Of a DNA stretch of 64,000 nt, positions 1 to 9,068 are shown piece by piece. This DNA comes from CAYSCS01 sp964429695 (GTDB lineage Bacteria; Acidobacteriota; Aminicenantia; Aminicenantales; Aminicenantaceae): contig CAYSCS010000101.1 in assembly GCA_964429695.1 (NCBI GenBank), forward strand, positions 29,927-93,926, written 5' to 3'. Within the stretch, counting starts at the first letter, position 1. Every line of letters begins with the position of its first letter. The position numbers and the translations under genes were made by a program. A model generated the notes under the pieces. The model was given only the letters and a program-made list of their open reading frames with translations, made no database searches and was not told the DNA's origin.

Positions 1-26
1 TAAATAAAATCTTCATTTATTTCTTC

Positions 27-1559
27 TTATTCCCATTCAATTGTAGCAGGAGGTTTGGTGGTTATATCATATACGACTCTATTCACTCCCTTTATCTCAT
101 TTACAATCCGGCTCGAGATGCGTCTAAGAAGCCTCGCGCTCGCCGGATACCAGTCAGCTGTCATCCCATCTACGCTCCTCACCAACCTCACAACTACCAC
201 ACTCTCATAGGTTCTTCTGTCACCCATCACTCCCACTGATTTCACAGGGAGGAGAACAGGAAAGGCCTGCCACAGGCTGGGATAGAGTCCGGCCCTTTTG
301 ATTTCTTGAAGGAGAATATCATCCGCTTCTCTCAAGAGTTCCACTCTTTTTGGAGTCACCTCTCCCAGAATCCTTACTGCAAGCCCTGGCCCTGGGAATG
401 GATGCTGGGCGATAAATTCCTTATCTACACCGAGCTCAGCGGCGATCTGCCTCACCTCGTCCTTGAAGAGCTCCCTGAGGGGCTCAATGATTTTAAATTT
501 ATGTTTTCGAGGAAGACCTCCTACGTTATGGTGAGACTTTATCCTTGCCGAAGGACCCTTTACAGATATACTCTCAATCACATCAGGATAAATCGTTCCC
601 TGAACCAGAAATTCAACATTTCCTATTTTTTCTGCTTCTTTCTCGAAGATACGGATGAAAAGCTCTCCTATCAGTTTCCTCTTCCTTTCAGGAGAAACGA
701 TGCCCTTCAGCCTGCGCAGAAAAAGTTGCGAGGCATCCACTCCAATCACCTTGAGCGAGAGCTTCTTCTTGAACTTTTTCATCAGCTCTTCAAATTGACC
801 CTTCCTGAGGAGGCCGTTGTCCACGAAAATACAGGAAAGATTATCTCCCACTGCCTTCTTGACAATGAGGGAAGCCACTAACGAATCAACTCCACCACTC
901 AAGCCACAGAAGATGCGTTTTCCGCGAACTCTTTCACGAATCTCCTCGACTTTCCTTTCCACAAAAGATTCCATATTCCATTCGGGTTTCAATCCTGCCA
1001 GGGTAAAGAGAAAGTTGGAAAGCACCTTTTTGCCTTCTCGAGTATGGATGACTTCAGGATGAAATTGGACTCCAAAGAGCTTCCTCTCCCTGGATTCGAT
1101 GACGGCGAGTTCTGAATTTTCTGTTTCTCCAGAAATTATGAATCCTGGAGGCGGCTCAACGACTTTATCTCCATGGCTCATCCACACCTCTCCACCTGCT
1201 TTTATTCCCTGGAGTAACCCCTCCTTCCACAATGGCTTAAGTCGGGCAAACCCATACTCCCTCTTTGCGGAAGGGGTCACTTTACCGCCTAAAAGATGGG
1301 CCATGATTTGTAAGCCGTAACATATGCCCAAAATAGGAATCCCGAGTTTGAAGATGGACCTTCCAAGAAGGGGTGCATTCCTTTCATAAACGCTTCCCGG
1401 ACCCCCGGAAAGGATTATCGCCTGAGGATTTAGGGTTTTTATCCTCTCTGGGGTGAGATTGAATGGCCATATCTCTGAATAAACTCCAAGCTCTCTAATC
1501 TTTCTTGCGATGAGCTGGGTATACTGGGAACCAAAATCCAGGATGATGACTTTATTCAC
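27..1559 (-). CDS. guaA: GMP synthase (glutamine-hydrolysing)
   Basis: GuaA converts XMP to GMP using ATP and glutamine, the last step of guanine nucleotide synthesis in the cytoplasm. The 510-residue protein is a normal full-length two-domain enzyme. The N-terminal glutamine amidotransferase domain (about 1-190) opens with ILDFGSQYTQ and has the nucleophile in GICYG and the His/Glu pair in FHPEV. The ATP-pyrophosphatase domain has the P-loop SGGVDS near residue 220, and the C-terminal dimerisation domain ends in TKPPATIEWE. The start is GTG; an ATG slightly upstream is out of frame and stops after seven codons. No strong Shine-Dalgarno sequence and no purine riboswitch are apparent upstream. 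It is a single gene facing away from apgM. Function is certain. Confidence 0.98.
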   Translation of the reverse strand: MNKVIILDFGSQYTQLIARKIRELGVYSEIWPFNLTPERIKTLNPQAIILSGGPGSVYERNAPLLGRSIFKLGIPILGICYGLQIMAHLLGGKVTPSAKREYGFARLKPLWKEGLLQGIKAGGEVWMSHGDKVVEPPPGFIISGETENSELAVIESRERKLFGVQFHPEVIHTREGKKVLSNFLFTLAGLKPEWNMESFVERKVEEIRERVRGKRIFCGLSGGVDSLVASLIVKKAVGDNLSCIFVDNGLLRKGQFEELMKKFKKKLSLKVIGVDASQLFLRRLKGIVSPERKRKLIGELFIRIFEKEAEKIGNVEFLVQGTIYPDVIESISVKGPSARIKSHHNVGGLPRKHKFKIIEPLRELFKDEVRQIAAELGVDKEFIAQHPFPGPGLAVRILGEVTPKRVELLREADDILLQEIKRAGLYPSLWQAFPVLLPVKSVGVMGDRRTYESVVVVRLVRSVDGMTADWYPASARLLRRISSRIVNEIKGVNRVVYDITTKPPATIEWE

Positions 1560-2018
1560 GCTCTGATTTTAACATGAAGGGGGAAAAAATCCTATCCTTC
1601 TTGAAGGATGAGAAGGTAGAGATGAGTCATGAAAAAGAGCCTGCTTTTTGCAGAGAGAGTCTTTAATAAATTCTCTTCTTATAATCAGCATATTAAAAAA
1701 CAGGTTATATGAAACCTCTGTGGTTAAGGATGAAAATAGAAAATATTTTGGGCACAGGGTAAGTCCAAAGCCTCAAGCCATAAATTACCAGTATGTTCAA
1801 TTTTACATTTCTAAAGAGATAAATTATATGCGGCTTAGACTCTTCCTTAGCTCCGGTGAGAAAGAGGCTCTTTCGCCCTCCAGAGGGAACCTATTCTCTT
1901 CTCATTTACACTCTTAAAAAGAGAAGAGAGTCTACAAAAAATCCCTGGCCGAGAAAAAATTAAGCCTTCAAGAAAGGCTATTAAATTGACTTAACCACTT
2001 TAATTTCATATAGTTTCT
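1560..2018. other. Intergenic, divergent guaA/apgM spacer
   Basis: About 460 bp without a convincing gene. An 89-codon reading frame (1648-1917) has no ribosome site and its translation looks random. The only feature I can support is the apgM promoter at the right end. The guaA-side leader holds no recognisable purine aptamer. Confidence 0.6.
1986..2014 (+). promoter_or_regulatory. Promoter of apgM (probable leaderless transcript)
   Basis: TTGACT at 1986-1991, a 17-bp spacer and TATAGT at 2009-2014, each hexamer 5/6 to the sigma-70 consensus. The -10 box ends four bases before ATG 2019 and seven before ATG 2022, so transcription should begin at or next to the start codon. Confidence 0.7.
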
Positions 2019-3224
2019 ATGATGAACTGGGAAAAGCTTGCCAGAGAGCTAGTTCAAGAAACTGAATCTAAGATAATCCTTCTCGTTCTGGATGGACTAG
2101 GCGACCTGCCTCTAGAGGGGAGGACTCCTCTTGAAGCGGCGCACAAACCCAATCTCGATCAACTTGCGGCAAAGAGTGTCTGCGGCCTTACTGACCCCAT
2201 ATTTAGAGGGATTACTCCAGGCAGCGGCCCTTCTCATCTTGCTCTCTTCGGCTATGATCCCTTGAAATACATCCTGGGGAGGGGAATTCTTGAGGCTCTT
2301 GGTCTGGGTGTTGAAGTCAGGGGAGAGGATTTAGTCGCCAGAGGAAATTTTGCCACCCTGAAAGATGGCCTCATCGTCGACCGCAGGGCAGGAAGAATTT
2401 CCTCAATTGAAAACGAAAAGCTCTGCGCAAGGCTCAACGAGTCTCTGAGAAAGAGAAAAGGAGTGGGAATCACTCTTTTTCCAGGGAAAGAACACAGATT
2501 TGTGGCTAGATTCAGAGGGAAAAACCTTTCAGATTCCCTGAGCGATGCAGACCCCCAGAAAGAGAAAAATCCCCTGACCTATACAGAGCCACTCCATGAG
2601 GAAGCCAGGGAAACAGCAGTCCTCATCAACCGCTTCATCGATGAGGTCACAGAGATTCTGAAGGATTCACCGAAAGCAAACACAATCCTCCTCAGAGGAT
2701 TTTCCAAACTTCCCTCCTTGCCCACCTTTTCCGAATTGTATGCACTCAAGGCTGCAGCGATAGCCAGCTATCCAATGTACAAAGGATTGGCGCGGCTTTT
2801 GGGAATGGAGGTCGTTGAAGCGAACGAATCTCTGGAAGAGCTTTTTCTTGCCCTTGAAAATAATTACCAAAAATACAATTTCTTCTATCTCCATGTGAAA
2901 AAGACAGATACAGCAGGGGAAGACGGTAATTTTGAGGCAAAAAAGAAAGCAATCGAAGAAGTGGATGAATTCATCCCCCGGCTTGTTGCCTTGAAGCCTG
3001 AAGTGCTGGTGATTACTTCCGACCATTCTACTCCTTGCCTTTTAAAATCCCACTCCTGGCATCCCAATCCTCTTCTTCTCTTCTCTCGAACATGTATACC
3101 GGATGAGGTGGAAATCTTCACAGAAAGAGGATGCAGTAGGGGATATTTAGGAAGATTTGAAGCCATTTATCTCATGCCCTTAATACTCGCCCATGCAGGT
3201 AAATTAAAGAAATTTGGAGCATGA
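2019..3224 (+). CDS. apgM: 2,3-bisphosphoglycerate-independent phosphoglycerate mutase, archaeal type
   Basis: It interconverts 3- and 2-phosphoglycerate in glycolysis and gluconeogenesis without 2,3-BPG, a metal-dependent enzyme of the alkaline phosphatase superfamily. Visible motifs are LVLDGLGDLP near the N-terminus (metal-binding Asp), GPSHLALFGYDP near residue 70 holding the nucleophilic Ser, and a C-terminal metal cluster with ITSDHSTP and KSHSWHPNP. The 401-residue length fits the ApgM family rather than the roughly 510-residue GpmI type. Two adjacent ATGs (2019 and 2022) are possible starts; the promoter position favours the second, with an almost leaderless mRNA, and there is no Shine-Dalgarno sequence. 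This gene family is commoner in archaea but is found in several anaerobic bacterial phyla. Confidence 0.95.
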   Translation: MMNWEKLARELVQETESKIILLVLDGLGDLPLEGRTPLEAAHKPNLDQLAAKSVCGLTDPIFRGITPGSGPSHLALFGYDPLKYILGRGILEALGLGVEVRGEDLVARGNFATLKDGLIVDRRAGRISSIENEKLCARLNESLRKRKGVGITLFPGKEHRFVARFRGKNLSDSLSDADPQKEKNPLTYTEPLHEEARETAVLINRFIDEVTEILKDSPKANTILLRGFSKLPSLPTFSELYALKAAAIASYPMYKGLARLLGMEVVEANESLEELFLALENNYQKYNFFYLHVKKTDTAGEDGNFEAKKKAIEEVDEFIPRLVALKPEVLVITSDHSTPCLLKSHSWHPNPLLLFSRTCIPDEVEIFTERGCSRGYLGRFEAIYLMPLILAHAGKLKKFGA

Positions 3225-3268
3225 TTAAGACTTAATTATTTATTACTTAATTTATAGAAATAATATAA

Positions 3269-4414
3269 ATGCTTCAGAAGCGAATCTTCATCTCAAGTGT
3301 TGTTTTTCTTCATATTCTTCTCTTCGCCTCTTTTTCTGATAAGAGAAAAGAAGTCTCAAACCTTCGCTACTACTCCCACCCCACCCATACTCGGATCGTG
3401 GTCGATATGGAAGAGCTCAGAGAATATAGTTTCAAGGAGCTTCCTGCACCTGATCGCATCTATGTCGACATCTACCAGGCAAGGCTCAACCCCCTCCTTC
3501 ATAACAAGACTTTTTCCGTCTCTAACGAATACATAACTCAGGTGAGGATAGCTCAGACGACATCTTCAACAGTAAGGGTAGTGGTGGACCTCGATTTCAG
3601 TAAAATAAAGCGCTATCATGTGTGGCATATCTTTGACCCTTTCCGGGTGGTGGTGGACATCTATCCAACGCTAAAAATACCTGAACCCCCTCAACCAGCC
3701 AAAGAAGGCTACAGCATGGCAAGGCAGCTCGGCTTGGGAATCAAGACTATTGTCCTTGACCCCGGACATGGAGGAAAAGACCCGGGCTGCATAGGTAAAA
3801 ATGGCCTCCAAGAAAAGGAAATAGTCCTCGATGTCTGCTTGCGACTCAAAAAGCTCTTTGAAGAGAGAAAAGACCTGGAAACAATCCTCACCAGGGAGAA
3901 AGACATCTTCATTCCTCTTGAACAGAGAACCGTGATTGCTAATCAGAAAAGGGCGGATCTTTTCATTTCCATCCATGTTAACTCAAGCTATGATAAAAGA
4001 CGCTCTGGAGTGGAAACCTTCTATCTCAATTTCAGCCATGACCCCTCGGTAAATGAGATTGCTGCTCGCGAAAACGCAACCTCCACCAAAAACATCAACG
4101 AGATGAAGTTGATAATCGAAAAAATTATCCAGAACAGTAAGATCGTCGAATCAAAGGAACTCGCGGAAAGAATCCAAAAGAATATGATAAAAACACTCTC
4201 AAAAAAATACCCAGAGATAAGAAGCCTTGGCGTCAAGGGAGGGCCTTTCTGGGTTTTGATTGGGGGAGAAATGCCTTCTATCCTGATAGAGATTTCCCAT
4301 CTAAGTAATCCAAAAGAAAGCGAACTCCTAAAGACGCAAGAGTACAGGGAACAAATCTCCCGTGGAGTCTACGAAGGCATCCTAGAATACATTCAATCTC
4401 TGGGGAAAGGATAA
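3269..4414 (+). CDS. amiC: N-acetylmuramoyl-L-alanine amidase with AMIN domain
   Basis: A periplasmic zinc amidase that cuts the amide between N-acetylmuramic acid and L-Ala in peptidoglycan, typically during septum splitting. Residues 1-22 form a hydrophobic signal segment. An AMIN domain (about 30-135) has repeated VVVD strand motifs and normally targets the enzyme to the septum. The Amidase_3 catalytic domain (about 160-378) shows the zinc and catalytic residues in VLDPGHGG (His), LQEKEIVLDV (Glu), FISIHVNSS (His) and LIEISHLSNP (Glu). The 381 residues match AmiC-type enzymes. It lies 44 bp after apgM and 5 bp before the DUF362 gene, with no good ribosome site. The exact paralogue name is less sure than the function. 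Confidence 0.93.
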   Translation: MLQKRIFISSVVFLHILLFASFSDKRKEVSNLRYYSHPTHTRIVVDMEELREYSFKELPAPDRIYVDIYQARLNPLLHNKTFSVSNEYITQVRIAQTTSSTVRVVVDLDFSKIKRYHVWHIFDPFRVVVDIYPTLKIPEPPQPAKEGYSMARQLGLGIKTIVLDPGHGGKDPGCIGKNGLQEKEIVLDVCLRLKKLFEERKDLETILTREKDIFIPLEQRTVIANQKRADLFISIHVNSSYDKRRSGVETFYLNFSHDPSVNEIAARENATSTKNINEMKLIIEKIIQNSKIVESKELAERIQKNMIKTLSKKYPEIRSLGVKGGPFWVLIGGEMPSILIEISHLSNPKESELLKTQEYREQISRGVYEGILEYIQSLGKG

Positions 4415-4419
4415 TTGCA

Positions 4420-5307
4420 ATGAAGAGAAGAGATTTTCTGAAAGAAATAGCCATAGGAAGCCTGATGATGAAGTTTAATCCCTCTCTTCTTAAGAGCGAA
4501 AAAAACAGTCCCGACCTTTCTCTCGTGCAGGGAGAATCTCCCTCTGAAATAACCAAGGAAGCCGTGGCTTTGCTGGGGGGTATGACACGCTTCGTTTCCC
4601 GAGGAGACGTAGTCCTCATCAAACCGAATATTGGCTGGGATAGAACACCTGAACAGGGGGCCTGTACCAACCCCGCTGTTGTTTCCACCCTCGTTGAGCT
4701 CTGCTTGAATTCTGGCGCTAAGGAGGTGAAGGTTCTTGACAACACCATCAACCCCCCTCAAAAAACGTACGCTCGTTCTGGAATCGCAGAAGCGGCACAA
4801 AAAGCTGGAGCCAAGGTTCTTTTTGCCAATCCCCATCGCTTAAGAAAAATGGCCATCGGTGGAGAATGGCTCAAGGAATGGGAGGTTTTCACAGATTTTG
4901 TGGAAGCAGACAAGCTCATCAATGTCCCTGTGGCCAAGACGCACAGCCTCTCAAGGGTTACGCTGGGGATGAAGAACTGGCTGGGTGCAATTGGCGGAAA
5001 GCGCAATCAGCTCCATCAGAACCTCGACCCTGCCATGATTGACCTTGCCGCCTTTTTCAATCCCTGTCTTACAGTCCTCGATGCCTACAGGATTCTCGTC
5101 CGAAACGGCCCTCAAGGAGGACGCCTTTCCGATACTCAATTATTCAAGAAAGTGGTGGCAGGTGTGGATTATGTGGCTGTGGATTCTATGGGAGCAACCT
5201 TCTTCGGCATAAGGCCTGAAGAACTGCGGTACCTTGAACTGGCAAAGCAAAAGGGACTGGGAGAGAACAATCTGGAGAAATTGAAAATTGAAGAAAAGAA
5301 GGTCTAA
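4420..5307 (+). CDS. DUF362 domain protein with Tat-like leader
   Basis: The protein has 295 residues. The N-terminus reads MKRRDFLKEIAIG, a twin-arginine-like leader, so export is likely. The body is a DUF362 domain with the hallmark VLIKPNIGWD and a TNPAVV motif; function of this family is poorly defined, but members are often next to Fe-S electron-transfer proteins. I see no CxxC clusters in this copy, so it is unlikely itself to be a ferredoxin. An AAAGGA site lies eight bases before the ATG. The 3' end overlaps the next gene, a membrane polyferredoxin, by 20 bp, implying translational coupling and a shared electron-transfer role. The reaction is unknown. Confidence 0.85.
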   Translation: MKRRDFLKEIAIGSLMMKFNPSLLKSEKNSPDLSLVQGESPSEITKEAVALLGGMTRFVSRGDVVLIKPNIGWDRTPEQGACTNPAVVSTLVELCLNSGAKEVKVLDNTINPPQKTYARSGIAEAAQKAGAKVLFANPHRLRKMAIGGEWLKEWEVFTDFVEADKLINVPVAKTHSLSRVTLGMKNWLGAIGGKRNQLHQNLDPAMIDLAAFFNPCLTVLDAYRILVRNGPQGGRLSDTQLFKKVVAGVDYVAVDSMGATFFGIRPEELRYLELAKQKGLGENNLEKLKIEEKKV

Positions 5308-6880
5308 AAAATATCAAATCATCCAGACACTCCGCATTCTCAGTCAAATACTTTTCTTTGGAATCTTTCTCTACCTTCTAGTGAATACCCACTTCCCTGG
5401 AGAAGATTACATTGGAAAAGTGGAGATCTTCTTCCACTTCGACCCTCTCCTCGCTCTGGTTACTATCCTCGCTTCAAGAACCGTCTTCCTTTCTTTTATC
5501 TTCGCTTCGCTCACTCTAATCCTCACCTTTGTCATGGGCAGAGTCGTTTGTGGCTGGGTCTGTCCTCTGGGGTCAATCCACCAGTTCTTTTCTTTTCTCT
5601 TCAAGAAATCAAGGCTCCTTCGTCCTAAAAAAGCCAAAGATAACCACACAGTCTGGAAATACTATCTTTTAGCCATACTCCTTGTCTGTTCTTTGCTAAC
5701 CCTTGATCTTGTGGGCATCCTTGACCCCCTTTCCCTCCTCTACCGCTCCTTTACCATAAGCATCTTGCCTTCTCTCGATTACAGCTTCAATGCCTTTCTC
5801 AACCTCTTATACAAAATAAAGCTAAGCTCTTTTGGAGACAATCTCGTCCAGTTTTTTAAGACTCTGGCCATAAATCCCATCTTCCACCAGGGTTTTTTCA
5901 TCGGAATAATCTTCATCAGCCTTGTCCTTCTGAATGTTGTTCGAGAGAGATTCTGGTGTCGTTTCCTCTGTCCTCTTGGTGCCTTTCTCGGAATCTGCGC
6001 GAGATGGAATGTACTCAAGCTCCGAATTGACGAGAAAAAATGCATCGAATGTGGTCTTTGCAACCTTCATTGTGAGACTCAGGCAAACCCCTTCCCCGAG
6101 GATGAATGGAGAAGTCCAGAATGCGTTTATTGTTTCACCTGTAGTTCCCTATGCCCCACAAGCGCCATCTCCTTTCCGATGAAATCTGGACCTGAGGAAA
6201 TTCAAAAAATCAACTTCTCGCGAAGAAGGCTAATTTTAACCTCTCTTCTGGGGGTTATTGCCACGCCTTTCTTCAGGTTAAGCCCTGGAGCAAGGCGAGC
6301 CTCCCCGAGACTAATTCGCCCCCCCGGTGCTCTTTCAGAAAGCACTTTCCTCCAGAAATGCGTCAAATGCGGACAATGCATGAAAGTCTGCCCCACCAAT
6401 GCTCTCCAGCCCGCTCTGGGCGAGGCAGGTGCAGAGGGAATCTGGACTCCTATTCTCGTACCCAAGATTGGTTATTGTGAATACTATTGCTCCCTCTGCT
6501 CCCAGGTTTGCCCTACAGGAGCGATACAGGAGCTCACAGTGGAACAGAAGCTCCAGACGAAGATAGGAACGGCTTGGGTTGATAAAAACCGCTGCATACC
6601 TTATAACCTGGGGACTCCCTGCATAGTCTGTGAGGAACATTGTCCAACTTCGCCCAAAGCGATAAAGCTGGTAGAGACAGCAGTCAAGACCCCTGAAGGC
6701 TCGATTAAAACTCCCAAGGCGCCTCATGTGGACCAGAAGATCTGCATAGGATGTGGGATATGTGAGAATAAATGCCCTGTGGTAGATTCCCCTGCCATCT
6801 ATGTGACGAGTGTCGGAGAAAGCCGTTCAGAGCAGAATCAGATGCTCCTCGACCTCCTCATCGAAGAAGAGATCCAGTGA
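5288..6880 (+). CDS. Membrane polyferredoxin, NapH-like and NapG-like fusion
   Basis: A 530-residue membrane Fe-S protein. The first half resembles NapH: about four hydrophobic stretches (near 15-32, 54-88, 125-145 and 200-217), two CxxxCP loops (CGWVCPLG and CRFLCPLG) and two 4Fe-4S motifs (CIECGLCNLHC and CVYCFTCSSLCP). At about residue 310 a second SRRRLILTSLLG segment resembles a Tat leader, followed by four more cluster motifs as in NapG: CVKCGQCMKVCP, YYCSLCSQVCP, CIVCEEHCP and CIGCGICENKCP. It could pass electrons between a quinol or ferredoxin pool and a partner reductase, probably the coupled DUF362 protein; this is inference. Start is TTG with GGAG about ten bases upstream. It converges on etfA with only a 4-bp gap. 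Confidence 0.88.
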   Translation: MKKRRSKKYQIIQTLRILSQILFFGIFLYLLVNTHFPGEDYIGKVEIFFHFDPLLALVTILASRTVFLSFIFASLTLILTFVMGRVVCGWVCPLGSIHQFFSFLFKKSRLLRPKKAKDNHTVWKYYLLAILLVCSLLTLDLVGILDPLSLLYRSFTISILPSLDYSFNAFLNLLYKIKLSSFGDNLVQFFKTLAINPIFHQGFFIGIIFISLVLLNVVRERFWCRFLCPLGAFLGICARWNVLKLRIDEKKCIECGLCNLHCETQANPFPEDEWRSPECVYCFTCSSLCPTSAISFPMKSGPEEIQKINFSRRRLILTSLLGVIATPFFRLSPGARRASPRLIRPPGALSESTFLQKCVKCGQCMKVCPTNALQPALGEAGAEGIWTPILVPKIGYCEYYCSLCSQVCPTGAIQELTVEQKLQTKIGTAWVDKNRCIPYNLGTPCIVCEEHCPTSPKAIKLVETAVKTPEGSIKTPKAPHVDQKICIGCGICENKCPVVDSPAIYVTSVGESRSEQNQMLLDLLIEEEIQ

Positions 6881-6884
6881 TTAT

Positions 6885-7862
6885 TCATTCAGCAAGGACT
6901 TTTTTGAGTTCCTCTTTGAGATAGGGGATAACTTGAAAGAGATCCCCTACAATTCCAAAATCTGCAACCTTGAAGATTGGTGCCTCAGGATCCTTATTCA
7001 CGGCCACGATGTGTTTGGAAGAAGACATCCCCGCTAGATGTTGTATTGCCCCTGAAATTCCGAAAGCAAGATAAAGGTTTGGGGAGACGGTTTTCCCCGT
7101 CTGACCAACCTGATGCTGATGGTCAATCCAGCCCGAATCCACTGCAGAGCGCGAGGCTCCTACGGCTGAATGAGGTAAAATTGCAGCAAGCTCTCTGAGT
7201 AATTGAAAATTTTCTGGGCCCTTCATCCCTCTCCCTCCGCTTACCACGATATCTGCCTCGGTGACATCAAGCTCTGCCCCCTCTTCCTTCAAGACCTCGA
7301 GTACTTTTGCCTTTATCTGCTCTTCCTCTACCTTCACCTCTTTCTTGATTATCTCTCCTTGAAATTCTCGAGGCTCAAGAAGAGGAAAAACATTCGGTCT
7401 CAGGGTCGCCATCTGCGGCATGCTCTTTAGCCTGAATGTTGCCAGAGCCTTGCCGGCAAAGATAGGCCTCACAACTTCAAGCCTTCCTTCTTTTATTTCA
7501 GTCTTTATGCAGTCAGAAGCGAGTCCAACTCCAAGCTTGGCGGCAAGTCGAGGTGCGAGGTCCTTGCCCATGGAACTAGCAGAAAAGAAGATAATCTCTG
7601 GTTTTATTTCTTCAAACAGAGAAAAAAGAGCCATGGAATATCCCTGAGCTGAGTAGCTGCGGAGGAGCGGGTTCTCTAAGAGGTAAACTTTGGAAGCCCC
7701 ATAGCGGAAGACTTCCGGAGCAAGGGAATCTAAATTATCTCCCACCATTACTCCGTAGACTTCAACTCCAAGTTCTTCTCCTCTTCTCTTCGCTTCAGAG
7801 AGAGCCTCAAAAGATGACTTCTTTATTTTTTCTTCTCTAATTTCTATAAAAACAGTAAGCAT
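6885..7862 (-). CDS. etfA: Electron transfer flavoprotein alpha subunit
   Basis: EtfA carries the FAD-binding half of the ETF heterodimer, which shuttles electrons from acyl-CoA and similar dehydrogenases. The C-terminal FAD domain is clear: VSGGRGMKGPENF, GASRSAVDSGWID, QVGQTGKTVSPNLY, FGISGAIQHLAGM and VNKDPEAPIF. A TTG 12 bases further upstream (7874) is possible, but ATG 7862 is preceded by GGAGGGA at 7865-7871 with proper spacing, so I use it (325 residues). It follows etfB with a 12-bp gap. No acyl-CoA dehydrogenase is adjacent, so I cannot say whether this is a bifurcating or a classical ETF. Confidence 0.95.
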   Translation of the reverse strand: MLTVFIEIREEKIKKSSFEALSEAKRRGEELGVEVYGVMVGDNLDSLAPEVFRYGASKVYLLENPLLRSYSAQGYSMALFSLFEEIKPEIIFFSASSMGKDLAPRLAAKLGVGLASDCIKTEIKEGRLEVVRPIFAGKALATFRLKSMPQMATLRPNVFPLLEPREFQGEIIKKEVKVEEEQIKAKVLEVLKEEGAELDVTEADIVVSGGRGMKGPENFQLLRELAAILPHSAVGASRSAVDSGWIDHQHQVGQTGKTVSPNLYLAFGISGAIQHLAGMSSSKHIVAVNKDPEAPIFKVADFGIVGDLFQVIPYLKEELKKVLAE

Positions 7863-7874
7863 TATTCCCTCCAA

Positions 7875-8657
7875 TCAGATAATCTTCGCCTCGTTATGCA
7901 AGTATTCGACAAGTTTTCGGGCTGCCTCCTGAGGTTCATCCTTGATTACCCTCCCTCCCTGCCTTGGTGGTGGAGACTCTAATTTCCTAAGTTCAAGTAG
8001 AGGCTGAACCTCTTCCTCTCTAAGTTCTAAATCCGCGAGAGAGATGATGGGGATTTCCTTTTTCTTAGCCAGCATGATGCCCTTCAAGGTTTCATAGCGA
8101 GGTTCATTCAATCCTTTCTGGGCACTGATTACCGCCGGAAGCGAAAAAGCAACCTTTTCTAATGCTCCCTCAATTTCGCGATGGGCGATTCCTCTTTCCC
8201 CCTCTATCTCAACTTTGGTGACCACCGTCACTTGCGGCAACTGGAGCAGCTCGGCGACCATCGCCGGAACCTGGGAGTTGTCAGCCCCCACAGATTGTTT
8301 TCCGAAGAAAAGCAAATTGAATTGAGGGAATTTTTTCTGAACCGTGCGTGCGATTATCCTTGCCACCCTCAACCCGTCATAAGACTCAGCCTTTGTATCT
8401 TTCACAAGCAGAGCCTCATCCACTCCCATCGCCAGACATTTCTTGAGCACCACGAGGGCTTCTTCTGGACCAACCGAGACGGCGGTTACCTTCCCTCCTT
8501 TTGCCTCTCGGAGGCGAAGAGATTCTTCGACTGCATACTCATCGTAAGGACTGATGATGAAATTCAAGCCTTCTTCGATGATAGAATTTGTTTCATGATT
8601 TATGCGTATCTTTGCTTCAGTATCAGGAACCCTTTTTACAAAGACTATAATTTCCAA
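7875..8657 (-). CDS. etfB: Electron transfer flavoprotein beta subunit
   Basis: EtfB is the AMP- or second FAD-binding partner of EtfA. The 260-residue protein begins with VFVKRVPDTEAKIRI, has the family segment NFIISPYDEYAVEESLRL and the signature region around SVGADNSQVPAMVAELL. Length is normal. The start is TTG, fixed by the strong site AAGGAGG five bases upstream. It is the first gene of an etfBA pair under its own promoter, converging on the polyferredoxin gene. In anaerobes such ETFs work with butyryl-CoA-type or lactate dehydrogenases; the partner is not in this window. Confidence 0.95.
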   Translation of the reverse strand: MEIIVFVKRVPDTEAKIRINHETNSIIEEGLNFIISPYDEYAVEESLRLREAKGGKVTAVSVGPEEALVVLKKCLAMGVDEALLVKDTKAESYDGLRVARIIARTVQKKFPQFNLLFFGKQSVGADNSQVPAMVAELLQLPQVTVVTKVEIEGERGIAHREIEGALEKVAFSLPAVISAQKGLNEPRYETLKGIMLAKKKEIPIISLADLELREEEVQPLLELRKLESPPPRQGGRVIKDEPQEAARKLVEYLHNEAKII

Positions 8658-9068
8658 TTAGTCCTCCTTCCCTCAGGTTGTTAATTATTTTTTATATTCA
8701 AGAAAAGTCGCCATTCTTGAAAACATAAATAATATCTCACGAGCTCAAAAACTTCAATCATTAAAAACTTTCCTAAGGAAGCAATTAGAGGGGAGGGGTT
8801 CATTTCTTGCTTTTCCCTCTCCTCTCTTAGCCGGACTTAAGGTCCCCAGCGCCTTTCCGGAGTTTCAGCCATTCAATTCCCACGCTTAAGATATGGAGTG
8901 CTGAATAATACTCCCACACCATGAACGAAGATGGGTAGAGGGGAAAAGGAAGATGGATTACCTTTTCCTCAAGCTTGAGACTCTCTCCTTTTAAGAAGTA
9001 ATCACCTTATGGAATTTATCCGCCTGAAACCTTTTCTTATCGCCAGAGCCTCTTAAAGCTAAAAGGCC
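8658..9068. other. Intergenic, etfB promoter region and fabF 3' flank
   Basis: About 410 bp. The left side holds the etfBA promoter on the minus strand. The remainder, downstream of fabF, has purine- and pyrimidine-rich tracts but no reading frame or RNA structure that I can support. Confidence 0.5.
8729..8757 (-). promoter_or_regulatory. Promoter of etfBA
   Basis: On the minus strand TTGAAG (8757-8752), a 17-bp spacer and TATTAT (8734-8729). It would give a leader of about 65 nt ending in the strong AAGGAGG site before the TTG start. Confidence 0.55.

Noticed and set aside
306..881. Plus-strand frame of 191 codons opposite guaA
   Set aside because: It lies wholly inside guaA on the other strand, has no ribosome site and resembles no protein.
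1560..1700. Possible purine riboswitch before guaA
   Set aside because: The leader has no conserved aptamer core (no P2/P3 loop pairing) and is too short.
1648..1917. 89-codon frame between guaA and apgM
   Set aside because: No Shine-Dalgarno sequence, random-looking translation, and the region is AT-rich intergenic.
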